Of a stretch of 11,164 nucleotides of DNA, positions 1 through 5,469 are shown one piece after another; the stretch's first letter is position 1; each line of letters begins with the position of its first letter. Position numbers and translations under genes: made by a program. The DNA lies in assembly GCA_910577365.1 (NCBI GenBank), contig CAJTMU010000076.1:1-11164 (forward strand), written 5' to 3'. The stretch is from an uncultured Oscillospiraceae bacterium. Lineage in GTDB: Bacteria; Bacillota; Clostridia; Oscillospirales; Ruminococcaceae. The notes below the pieces were generated by a model. It saw only the letters and a list, made by a program, of their open reading frames with translations, ran no database searches and was not told the origin of the DNA.

Positions 1-115
1 GGACGCAATGAACCAAAGCTCCAAGATAATAAGCGACAGCGTTTCGGACGTTTCGTCGGTTATTGAGGAGCTGAACTCCATTGTTACCGAACTGGTTAAT
101 GCCGACAGAAAATAG
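1..115 (+). CDS. C-terminal tail of a coiled-coil protein, possibly methyl-accepting chemotaxis protein (partial)
   Basis: An open frame enters from the left edge (first complete codon at position 2) and stops at TAG 113-115, leaving 37 residues. They are rich in Ser, Val, Ile, Asp and Glu with a heptad-like hydrophobic spacing (…SVSDVSSVIEELNSIVTEL…), ending in a short charged tail. This pattern fits the returning helix of a methyl-accepting chemotaxis receptor signalling domain, whose last segment is a long antiparallel coiled coil, but another coiled-coil sensor (a histidine kinase, for instance) cannot be excluded because no diagnostic hairpin-tip motif is visible. The codon pattern is clearly coding and a hairpin follows about 35 bases later, so the 3' end is well supported. 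The identity is a guess; the presence of a gene end is firmer. Confidence 0.5.
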   Translation, partial: DAMNQSSKIISDSVSDVSSVIEELNSIVTELVNADRK

Positions 116-145
116 GCTCTGGTAACGGTGAAGGTATTATTCGCA

Positions 146-178
146 AAACAGCCGCCTGCTAAATGGGCGGCACAGTTT
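146..178 (+). terminator. Probable intrinsic terminator after the left-edge gene
   Basis: A GC-rich hairpin has arms GCCGCC (151-156) and GGCGGC (166-171), with a T:G pair extending the stem inward. Outside it, AAAC (146-149) and GTTT (175-178) can pair across a small bulge. T-rich sequence follows (GTTTAGGGCTTTT), though not an unbroken T run. It lies 36 bases beyond the TAG stop of the upstream gene and before the next promoter, which suits a terminator. The core resembles hairpins at 1020-1046 and 9833-9855. Confidence 0.5.
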
Positions 179-237
179 GTTTAGGGCTTTTGAGAAAAGA
201 GCCGTATTATAACTTCGGCAATCTCCGCAAAAGCAGA

Positions 238-266
238 TTGATTTGGCAGCAATCATATGCTATAAT
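238..266 (+). promoter_or_regulatory. Sigma-A promoter for the SUKH gene
   Basis: The -35 element TTGATT (238-243) and -10 element TATAAT (261-266) are separated by 17 bases, with TGC just before the -10 box (extended -10). This is a near-consensus housekeeping promoter, 37 bases upstream of the ATG at 303, so the SUKH gene is probably transcribed on its own. Confidence 0.65.
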
Positions 267-302
267 AAGAACGGCAAATCGGATTTTGAAAGAGGTGCAA
301 TT

Positions 303-857
303 ATGTCATTGGAAAAAATTTATGATTATTTCCGCAATTATGATAAGCAAACTTATCAAGTAGTAGCTTGTATGGGAAATGAACCATCAGAGCAGGATAT
401 AAAGAACTTTGAAAATCAATATGGAATAAATCTTCCTGCTGATTTCAGGGAATTTACCATGTCCCCATTAGGCGGACTTTATATGGAAGTACGTGAAGAA
501 ATATGGCCGCGAGCTAAGCAATTTGATATAGGTCCATTTTGGTCATTTTGCCGCGGAATTATAGTCTATGGGATTGCCAAAGAAATACCTGAATTTCTTG
601 ATATCCGTGCAAAGACGAAAGAGCTGCATAATGACGGCTTTACCGATTTTATTCCGTTCTTATCAATCATAGGAAATGGTGATGAAATATTCTGTTTTGA
701 TAAGGACAATAAGGTTGTCCTGCTTGAGCTTGACTACTATACGGCAGGAGATGCTACACCGATTGAGGGATCTTTTTCAGACTGTTTATTAAAGCAGATT
801 GAGGAACTGGAGGAACGGAAAAACAGGAAAATCGGGGGAGAGAATAAAACCAGTTAA
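303..857 (+). CDS. SMI1/KNR4 (SUKH) family protein, orphan immunity-like
   Basis: A 184-residue cytoplasmic protein with no signal peptide or membrane segment. Sequence features match the SUKH fold: an early segment with E-x-D-I-x-x-F-E and then INLPADFREF (the family's 'lP.dyk.f' motif), a glycine-rich turn (PLGGLY), a central aromatic strand region, and IPFLSIIGNGDEIFCFD, typical of the SUKH core strand and turn. The start at 303 is chosen because GAGGTG (292-297) lies five bases upstream; an upstream in-frame ATG at 243 falls inside the promoter. SUKH proteins are best known as immunity proteins to contact-dependent and polymorphic toxins, binding and neutralising a nuclease or other toxin domain. 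No toxin gene is visible next to it, so this is an orphan copy. The gene is noticeably more AT-rich and uses more A/T-ending codons than the genes to its right, suggesting separate acquisition. Family is fairly sure; target unknown. Confidence 0.8.
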   Translation: MSLEKIYDYFRNYDKQTYQVVACMGNEPSEQDIKNFENQYGINLPADFREFTMSPLGGLYMEVREEIWPRAKQFDIGPFWSFCRGIIVYGIAKEIPEFLDIRAKTKELHNDGFTDFIPFLSIIGNGDEIFCFDKDNKVVLLELDYYTAGDATPIEGSFSDCLLKQIEELEERKNRKIGGENKTS

Positions 858-915
858 TTCCGGTTTAAAGTGTTTATTTAAGCTGATTTATTTAAATTTA
901 AATTTTCCGCGACCC

Positions 916-962
916 GCCTGAATATACAACACTTTGCTTCGCTGCATGTTGTATATTCAGGC
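916..962. repeat. Long perfect palindrome (16-bp arms)
   Basis: Arms 916-931 and 947-962 are perfect inverted complements (GCCTGAATATACAACA and its reverse complement) around a 15-base loop, CTTTGCTTCGCTGCA. No T run follows on either strand, so this is not a simple terminator. AT-rich sequence flanks it (AAATTT at 897-902) and a near-repeat AAATTTCCTGCG appears on the other side (972-983). A small second inverted repeat, CAAC-TTTGC-GTTG, occurs at 985-997. The arrangement looks like a small interspersed palindromic element rather than gene sequence; this is inference. Confidence 0.6.
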
Positions 963-1019
963 TCTTGTGAGAAATTTCCTGCGTCAACTTTGCGTTGCAA
1001 AAACTTTTTCTACAAGCTG

Positions 1020-1046
1020 ATTGCCGCCCATAAAGTGGGCGGCAAT
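1020..1046 (-). terminator. Hairpin at the end of the metal-transport operon
   Basis: ATTGCCGCCCA (1020-1030) and TGGGCGGCAAT (1036-1046) form an 11-bp perfect stem with a 5-base loop. It begins one base beyond the stop of the ABC permease gene, so on the minus strand it sits exactly where a transcript terminator should be. A run of five T, then CTTTTTGC-type T-rich sequence, appears only about 10 bases beyond the stem on the minus strand, so it is not textbook. It may also stop plus-strand transcription from the left. Confidence 0.6.
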
Positions 1047-1047
1047 T

Positions 1048-1872
1048 TCAGACGTTTCTTTTACTTATCTTTCCTATGGCAAAAAATCCCGCAAAAACCA
1101 CGATGTTCACGCACACTATGCTTGCTCCGCAGGGAGTATCCGCGGCATATGAAATTATCATTCCCGCTATAAAAGTAACCACCGCTATGACCGCCGAACA
1201 AATCGTTACGGAACGGAAGCTTCTGAAAACCCTCATCGAACACAGCGCGGGAAAAATTATCAAGCTGGATATCAGCATGCTTCCCATCAGCCGCATTCCG
1301 ATAACAATTGTCACCGCCGTAAGCAGCGCTATCAGCATATTGTAAAGATTCGCGTTTATCCCTGTCGCGCGGGCAAAGCTCTCGTCAAAGGTTATCGCGA
1401 ATATTTTTGTGTAGAAGAACACGAACATTGCCAGCACCACCGACGCAAGTATAACGCTCACCACAACGTCCGAGCCGCTTACGGAAATAATACTGCCGAA
1501 AAGATAGCTGTTGATGTCGATATTCATTCCGCTCGATACAGAGACCGCCATAACTCCCACGGCAAGCGCCCCCGTGGATATCATCGCGATAGCCGCGTCG
1601 CCCTTAATTTTTCCGTTTGAGGAGAGCCTCAGCAATATGAACGCCGCAAGTATAACCACAGGAATAGCGACCGCCATCGGCGCGAGGTTCATCACCGTAG
1701 CAACCGCAAGCGCACCAAATCCAACGTGTGAAAGCCCGTCGCCTATCATCGAAAACCGCTTAAGCACAAGGCTTACTCCAAGCAGCGCCGCGCACAGCGA
1801 AACCAGAATACCCACCACAAGCGCTCTTACCAGAACGGGGGCGGAAAATATCTCCCCTATCACATCAGCCAT
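1048..1872 (-). CDS. znuB: Zinc/manganese ABC transporter, membrane permease (ABC-3 family)
   Basis: A 274-residue, very hydrophobic integral membrane protein, the usual length for ABC-3 family permeases (ZnuB, MntB, AdcB). It shows about eight to nine hydrophobic stretches. Family landmarks are RFSMIGDGLSHVGFGALAVA (residues about 39-58), the first cytoplasmic loop and following helix, and RLMGSMLISSLIIFPA in the C-terminal half, the part that contacts the ATPase and lines the metal path. It forms the channel through which metal released from the lipoprotein passes into the cell. The ATG at 1872 overlaps the end of the ATPase gene by eight bases and is preceded by GGAGGG at suitable spacing, so the two are translationally coupled. 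The stop is TGA, followed immediately by a hairpin, so this is the last gene of the operon. Zn versus Mn cannot be settled from sequence; zinc is favoured by the His/Glu-rich loop of the binding protein. Confidence 0.88.
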   Translation of the reverse strand: MADVIGEIFSAPVLVRALVVGILVSLCAALLGVSLVLKRFSMIGDGLSHVGFGALAVATVMNLAPMAVAIPVVILAAFILLRLSSNGKIKGDAAIAMISTGALAVGVMAVSVSSGMNIDINSYLFGSIISVSGSDVVVSVILASVVLAMFVFFYTKIFAITFDESFARATGINANLYNMLIALLTAVTIVIGMRLMGSMLISSLIIFPALCSMRVFRSFRSVTICSAVIAVVTFIAGMIISYAADTPCGASIVCVNIVVFAGFFAIGKISKRNV

Positions 1873-2572
1873 TGACCGACCCTCCCGTCACAAAATCCGA
1901 AACATCGCTTTGAATAAATTCGTCGGTCGTGCCGAAAAACCAACTGTCCGACTTCAAACAGAGGATATGGCTTGCGTATTTCAGCGCCGCGGATATGTCG
2001 TGAGTTACCATGATAATGGTAACCCCGCTTTTGTTTATGTCTCCGATAAGGCTGTAAAGCTCCGCGGTGACCATCGGGTCAAGCCCCGACACAGGCTCGT
2101 CCAGCAAAAGCAGCTTTCTTGTGGCGCAGAGCGCTCTCGCAAGCAGCACACGCTGCTGCTGACCGCCCGAAAGCTCACGGTAGCTGCGCTTTTTAAGACC
2201 GGCTATACCGAGCCGCTCCATATTTTCCGCCGCAAGCGTCTTTTCCCTGCGTGAATAAAACGGCTTTATCCCCCGAGAATTAAGGCAGCCCGATATAACC
2301 ACCTCTCCCACTCCCGCGGGAAAATCCCGCTGAGCACCTGTCTGCTGCGGCAGATAGCCTATTTCCCGCCGTTTAAGACCGTCCCCCAGCTCCAGACTGC
2401 CGCTTTCGGGCTTTTTAAGGGATAACAGCGCCTTAATCAGCGTGCTTTTCCCAGAGCCGTTCTCTCCCACTATACAGAGATAATCCCCGCCGTTCACCTC
2501 AAACGACAGTTCCTTTATCACCGTCATATTTTCATACGACAGCGTCAGATTTTCCGTTTTAATAAGCGCCAT
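1865..2572 (-). CDS. znuC: Zinc/manganese ABC transporter, ATP-binding protein
   Basis: A 235-residue ABC ATPase with all canonical motifs in order: Walker A GENGSGKST (residues 36-44), Q-loop LPQQ (74-77), signature LSGGQ (134-138), Walker B LLLLDE (154-159), D-loop SGLD (162-165) and the switch histidine in VTHD (His191). Overall it matches ZnuC/AdcC-type ATPases, including the short C-terminus that follows the H-loop strand. It powers metal import as a dimer on the cytoplasmic face of the permease. The ATG at 2572 has GAGGT-type Shine-Dalgarno sequence just upstream and lies 24 bases after the MGMT-like gene. Its end overlaps the permease gene by eight bases, supporting one transcript and a fixed stoichiometry. 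No motif residue is missing, so the protein should be active. Confidence 0.9.
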   Translation of the reverse strand: MALIKTENLTLSYENMTVIKELSFEVNGGDYLCIVGENGSGKSTLIKALLSLKKPESGSLELGDGLKRREIGYLPQQTGAQRDFPAGVGEVVISGCLNSRGIKPFYSRREKTLAAENMERLGIAGLKKRSYRELSGGQQQRVLLARALCATRKLLLLDEPVSGLDPMVTAELYSLIGDINKSGVTIIMVTHDISAALKYASHILCLKSDSWFFGTTDEFIQSDVSDFVTGGSVNG

Positions 2573-2596
2573 ACCTACCTCGCTGCCAATACCGAA

Positions 2597-3076
2597 TTAT
2601 CTGAGCATATACAAAAACTTTTCGTAATCCTCCACATAATATCTGATATTTGTTCTGCCTTTTTCTATAATCTTGTGCCCCTCGGCTTCCAGCAGCCTTT
2701 TCTGCTCCGCCGTGCCTCCTGGGTATTTCGGGTTAAGTTCCCCGTTAGCTTTGAGAGTTCTCCAGTACGGGGTGATGTCCGTCTCCCGCTGAAAAGCCGC
2801 CCACGCGGCTATCGAGCAGAATATCCCCGCGGTGATGGGATCGGTGAAATCCGCGTTGTTTTTCGCGGCAAAATGCTCCCGTATCTCCCCCACCGTTATG
2901 ACCTTGCCCTCGGGAACAAGCCTCATTACCGCGTCATAGTCCCGCGGCGGCGCGAAATACATTCGCTTTCCGCCATACTTTTCAATGCTCTTTTCGTCGG
3001 TTATCTCAACTATCTTGGGCATATCTTTATCGTCCGCAAGCATTTTGTTGAAATCCTTTTTGTTTTCTCCCGCCAT
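2597..3076 (-). CDS. MGMT-fold DNA-binding protein lacking the alkyl-acceptor cysteine
   Basis: A 159-residue protein whose region from about residue 46 matches the DNA-binding (C-terminal) domain of O6-alkylguanine-DNA alkyltransferases. Visible pieces are YDAVMRLVPEGKVITVGEI (the first helix and 'vp.GkV.TYG.ia' strand), PYWRTLKANGEL (103-114) where the catalytic PCHR…g.l box belongs, and PGGTAEQKRLLEAEGH (119-134), matching 'G..Q..lL..EGv'. The Cys of PCHR is replaced: the sequence reads PYWR, so methyl transfer by the classical mechanism is not possible. Cysteine-less relatives (alkyltransferase-like, ATL) bind alkylated bases and hand them to nucleotide excision repair; a similar role is only inferred here. 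A charged 40-residue N-terminal extension and a Tyr-rich C-terminus are extra to the core. AAGGAAG lies 9 bases before the ATG. It sits between the binding-protein and ATPase genes of the metal importer, an unexpected place. Confidence 0.75.
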   Translation of the reverse strand: MAGENKKDFNKMLADDKDMPKIVEITDEKSIEKYGGKRMYFAPPRDYDAVMRLVPEGKVITVGEIREHFAAKNNADFTDPITAGIFCSIAAWAAFQRETDITPYWRTLKANGELNPKYPGGTAEQKRLLEAEGHKIIEKGRTNIRYYVEDYEKFLYMLR

Positions 3077-3103
3077 TTTTCAAACTTCCTTTCACGGTTT
3101 TTT

Positions 3104-3123
3104 GAGAGCGCTTTTATGCTCTC
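3104..3123. other. Small inverted repeat upstream of the MGMT-like gene
   Basis: GAGAGC (3104-3109) and GCTCTC (3118-3123) are perfect complements around an 8-base loop. On the minus strand it is followed by an A run, not a T run, so it is not a standard terminator of the upstream genes. It falls in the predicted 5' leader of the MGMT-like gene and may affect mRNA stability. Confidence 0.3.
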
Positions 3124-3128
3124 CCCAT

Positions 3129-3157
3129 ATTTTACCGCGATATAAAAACAAACGCAA
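3129..3157 (-). promoter_or_regulatory. Possible internal promoter for the MGMT-like/ATPase/permease genes
   Basis: On the minus strand, TTGCGT (3157-3152) and TAAAAT (3134-3129) are separated by exactly 17 bases, about 50 bases before the ATG at 3076. The -10 matches consensus at five of six positions, the -35 only in TTG. It lies in the 91-base gap after the broken TfoX-like gene. It could let the last three genes be transcribed separately from the regulator and binding protein. Modest evidence only. Confidence 0.35.
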
Positions 3158-3167
3158 TGAGACGGTT

Positions 3168-3425
3168 TTATTTTTTATGAATCTTATAAAACTCTTTAAG
3201 CTCCGCTTTTCTCTCGGGAGGGATATCCGTTTTTTTCAGCCCGCGGACAGCACCCTCAAGCGCAAGCAGCCTGTGTATGCATGCGCTCTCGTCTATCTTT
3301 TGTATTTTAAGCCATGCCATTTCCGCGCCCAGCTACGCAAGCTGGTCAGCGGTAGTTATTACAACCTCGTTAAGCTGTTTCTCAACCACCGCGCCAATAT
3401 TGGGTAGCTTGGATAATTCACCCAT
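3168..3425 (-). pseudogene. TfoX C-terminal-domain gene interrupted by an amber stop
   Basis: Read on the minus strand from ATG 3425-3423, this 86-codon frame gives MGELSKLPNIGAVVEKQLNE and onward, then TAG at 3335-3333 (codon 31), and continues in the same frame for 54 more residues to TAA at 3170-3168. The downstream part contains AWLKIQKIDESACIHRLLAL and EGAVRG…LPEERK-like residues (here IPPERKAELKEFY). Together they form one complete TfoX C-terminal domain, a helix-hairpin-helix-like module of about 80 residues ('LPNIG..le..L..vGI.t...L...G...AWl.i......aClh.LyALEGA..g'). The stop falls where the family reads 'Lk.lGa'. The ATG shares one base with the TAA of the metal-binding protein gene (TAATG), so it is translationally coupled. 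As written only a 30-residue peptide is made unless the stop is read through or is a sequence error. TfoX full-length proteins regulate competence; free C-terminal-domain proteins have no settled role. Confidence 0.8.
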
Positions 3426-4360
3426 TACAAAACCTCTTTCAACATTTTATAATTCCTCCGCATAAGAGAAACATAGGTCTCCCCCGCTGCAAAATCTTCT
3501 GCGGTGATATTGTGGCAGGTATGGAATTCCTCCGCGCCTATCCCTTTTTCCGCCGCGAGAGTGTCGGCAAGCTTATGGTTGGACAGCTCTATGTAAAAAA
3601 CCGTCCTCACCGCGTCCCCGTCCAGCTTGTTCAGCAGAAAGCCTATCGTTCGCGCCGACGGCTCTGTCTCGCTGCCGCAGCCCGGAAAAGCCGCACAGTA
3701 ATTCAGTCCGTACTCCCTGAAAAAATACAGCAGCGGAAATCTGTCTCCGAACACGAAATAACGGCTCTCACCATCAAGAAGCTGTTTAAAATCGCTGTCC
3801 AGCTCGTTTATCTCACCTATATATTTATCCGTCGCGTCGCTGTAAAGCTCCTTGTTCTCAGGGGCAATCTCCACTGCAGCAGATTTTATGCTCTCCACTA
3901 TTTTCACCGCGTTTTTCGGCGAAGTCCAGATATGCTCGTCGTATTCCGCTCCGTCCGTTTTCTCATGCTCATGCGTTTCCTCTTCCATACCCTCAATGTG
4001 TTCTTCCTCCAAAGCCTCAACAACGTCCATCATGCACAGCGTCCTTACTCCCTCCGCCGCCTCGAGTATGCCCTCGACCCAGCTGTCCGACTCGCCGCCG
4101 TTGAAAATAAACAAGTCGCAATCGTTTATTTTCACTATATCCCGCGCCGTGGGGTCGTAGGTGTGGCTCTCCGTACCGGGCTTCAGCAGCATTGTCACCT
4201 CCGCGGTATCGCCGAAAACCTGCCGCGCGAAATCATAAGCGGGGAATATGGTCGTTACCACCGAAAGCTTTTCACTCAGCTTCTCCGAACTCTCACCCTT
4301 GCCTGCGGAACAGCCGCACAGCATTATCAGCGCCGCAAGCAGCGCCATCAACCTTTTCAT
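3425..4360 (-). CDS. znuA: Zinc/manganese ABC transporter, substrate-binding lipoprotein
   Basis: A 311-residue exported lipoprotein of cluster A-I metal-binding proteins. Residues 1-17 form a signal peptide (MKR, a hydrophobic core, then lipobox LCGC) with Cys17 the likely lipidated residue, anchoring it to the outer face of the membrane. Expected metal ligands are visible: His66 in GTESHTYDPT, His143 in EYDEHIWTSP, and an acidic/His loop at 119-133 (with His121, His130, His132) like the metal-scavenging loops of ZnuA proteins. At the third-histidine region the sequence reads FGDRFP (204-209), followed by FPGC…ETEPS (225-236), a variant I associate with clostridial members. The ATG at 4360 has AGGAGGA immediately upstream and overlaps the TGA of the regulator gene by four bases (ATGA). 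It captures metal and delivers it to the permease. The His-rich loop favours zinc. Confidence 0.9.
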   Translation of the reverse strand: MKRLMALLAALIMLCGCSAGKGESSEKLSEKLSVVTTIFPAYDFARQVFGDTAEVTMLLKPGTESHTYDPTARDIVKINDCDLFIFNGGESDSWVEGILEAAEGVRTLCMMDVVEALEEEHIEGMEEETHEHEKTDGAEYDEHIWTSPKNAVKIVESIKSAAVEIAPENKELYSDATDKYIGEINELDSDFKQLLDGESRYFVFGDRFPLLYFFREYGLNYCAAFPGCGSETEPSARTIGFLLNKLDGDAVRTVFYIELSNHKLADTLAAEKGIGAEEFHTCHNITAEDFAAGETYVSLMRRNYKMLKEVL

Positions 4361-4767
4361 TTATCCTCCTTTTGGGCTCTGCCGCAGTCGCCGCACAAGC
4401 CGTAGATAACCGTTTTTCCTATATCCACGAAAAAATCGTGACTGCCCTCTATATGCCGCTTCATGTCCGACATAAATTCACAGTCCATATGAATTATTTT
4501 CTGGCACTTCTCGCATTTCAAGTGGAAATGGCTCGAGCATTCCTCCGACTCGTTTAACTGATAGGAAGCTCCGGTTTTTCCGTCGGTAAAACGCTTCAAT
4601 ATGCCCTGATCGGCTAATCGCGAGAGGGTTCTGTATACCGTGGCCTCGCCCACGGATATCCCCCCGTTTTTTATCAGCTCCTTGGCGGTGAAGCAGGTGC
4701 CGCGGTGCTTGTTGAAAAATTCCACTATCTCGTCGCGCTGTCTGGTGTTGTAGTTGTTTACCGCCAT
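4357..4767 (-). CDS. Fur-family metal-dependent repressor, probably Zur
   Basis: A 136-residue Fur-family regulator of standard length. The N-terminal winged helix-turn-helix includes ISVGEATVYRTLSRLADQGI (residues 37-56), the family's recognition-helix region ('is.aTVYR.L..l.e.Gl'). The dimerisation/metal part has SSHFHLKCEKC (78-88), and two CxxC pairs (Cys85/Cys88 and Cys125/Cys128) that form the structural zinc site. His80, His82, His93, His105 and His110 are candidates for the sensory site. First gene of the metal importer operon, so it very probably senses the transported metal; zinc is most likely, and Zur the best name, though Fur, Mur and PerR cannot be separated without tests. GGAGGTGAG lies upstream of the ATG at 4767. 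A Fur-type palindrome sits just downstream of the operon's -10 box, which suggests autorepression when metal is plentiful. Confidence 0.88.
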   Translation of the reverse strand: MAVNNYNTRQRDEIVEFFNKHRGTCFTAKELIKNGGISVGEATVYRTLSRLADQGILKRFTDGKTGASYQLNESEECSSHFHLKCEKCQKIIHMDCEFMSDMKRHIEGSHDFFVDIGKTVIYGLCGDCGRAQKEDK

Positions 4768-4784
4768 GAACGGCTCACCTCCGC

Positions 4785-4809
4785 GAAATTGATTTTGATT
4801 TTCAATTTC
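4785..4809. promoter_or_regulatory. Fur/Zur-type operator (palindrome)
   Basis: Perfect 8-bp arms GAAATTGA (4785-4792) and TCAATTTC (4802-4809) flank a 9-base centre. Inside, TGATTTT-G-ATTTTCA (4790-4804) fits the 7-1-7 Fur-family box TGATAAT-N-ATTATCA at 11 of 14 arm positions. It lies two bases beyond the -10 element of the minus-strand promoter, over the expected transcription start, where a repressor would block initiation. Which metal controls it is inferred from the gene context. Confidence 0.7.
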
Positions 4810-4811
4810 AT

Positions 4812-4840
4812 ATTATAGCACATTTTTTTTAAAAATGCAA
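4812..4840 (-). promoter_or_regulatory. Promoter of the metal-transport operon
   Basis: On the minus strand, a perfect -10 TATAAT (4817-4812) is preceded by TGC (extended -10). Seventeen bases upstream is TTGCAT (4840-4835), a weak -35 keeping only TTG. The extended -10 compensates. Transcription would start at about 4805, inside the Fur-type palindrome, and read into the regulator gene at 4767. Confidence 0.6.
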
Positions 4841-4872
4841 GGGCTTTTTAAATTTTTTTGAATGCCGCTCGG

Positions 4873-4901
4873 TTGACAACAATACCGCACTATGCTATAA
4901 T
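4873..4901 (+). promoter_or_regulatory. Consensus sigma-A promoter for the Nudix operon
   Basis: TTGACA (4873-4878) and TATAAT (4896-4901) are both perfect and separated by exactly 17 bases, with TGC before the -10 (extended). It is one of the strongest-looking promoters in the window, 34 bases before the Nudix ATG and divergent from the metal operon. No Fur-type box overlaps it. Confidence 0.8.
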
Positions 4902-4935
4902 TGTTAAAAAAGCTGTATGAAAGGGTAGGCGGCAA

Positions 4936-5421
4936 ATGAACATCTGCGAGGACAATGACGGGAACATTTTCGTTTCCTTTGAACACACCGACGAAGCAAT
5001 GCTTACCGAAAATCCGCTGCTTACGCACTGTCTTGCCATAGTGAAGCTGGACAGTGACTATCTTCTCGGTTGGAACAAATGGCGAGGAAGATACGAGATA
5101 TTCGGAGGCTGTATCGAAAAGGAAGAAACCGCGCGGGAATGTATTGTAAGGGAATGCGGCGAGGAGCTTGGACTGTGCGGTATCGAGCCTGAATATCTGG
5201 GCGCGATGAAATTTCTGATGAAGCCCGATTACTTCTCCCCGATAGAAAGAACGGAGTACGGCGGTCTGTATGGAATAACTCTTCACGGCATGCGCGTTTC
5301 GGATATATACGAACAAATAAAAGATAAAGAGGAGATCGTCAAACTCGCGCTGTACAGTCAAATTAAGGGCATTGAGCCGATAGCGGAAATTGACGAGAAA
5401 CTATTGGAGTATTACACCTGA
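4936..5421 (+). CDS. Nudix hydrolase
   Basis: A 161-residue protein with a complete Nudix box, GX5EX7REUXEEXGU, at residues 58-80 (starting GCIEKEE, then RECGEELGL), where the 'U' after RE is Cys rather than the usual Ile, Leu or Val. The Glu residues of RExxEE bind the magnesium that activates hydrolysis of a nucleoside-diphosphate-linked substrate. The preceding strand LAIVKLDSDYLLGWNKWRGR…EIFGG is the usual β-strand pair leading into the box, as in NUDIX proteins of the 8-oxo-dGTPase/ADP-ribose type, but nothing fixes the substrate. Length is ordinary for single-domain members. The ATG at 4936 has AAGGG about ten bases upstream and a strong promoter above. The next two genes follow at 48 and 15 bases on the same strand and may be co-transcribed. 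Confidence 0.85.
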   Translation: MNICEDNDGNIFVSFEHTDEAMLTENPLLTHCLAIVKLDSDYLLGWNKWRGRYEIFGGCIEKEETARECIVRECGEELGLCGIEPEYLGAMKFLMKPDYFSPIERTEYGGLYGITLHGMRVSDIYEQIKDKEEIVKLALYSQIKGIEPIAEIDEKLLEYYT

Positions 5422-5469
5422 TAACCAAACTAACGGATACATTAAAATTTTGAAGTGAAAGGCTTGGCT

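Noticed and set aside
163..363. Short plus-strand open frame overlapping the start of the SUKH gene
   Set aside because: It runs across the hairpin, promoter and RBS of the SUKH gene, has no binding site of its own and no recognisable protein pattern.
1511..2254. Long plus-strand open frame (247 residues) opposite the ABC ATPase and permease
   Set aside because: It is the antisense of two well-recognised ABC genes; composition (Thr/Ala/Ser-rich then Arg-rich) is a by-product of the codons on the other strand.
3512..4405. Plus-strand open frame of 297 residues opposite the binding-protein gene
   Set aside because: Antisense to the lipoprotein gene with all motifs on the minus strand; the Arg/His-rich translation has no family pattern.
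4813..5361. Minus-strand open frame opposite the Nudix gene
   Set aside because: The complete Nudix box and strong promoter are on the plus strand; this frame has no binding site and no recognisable motif.
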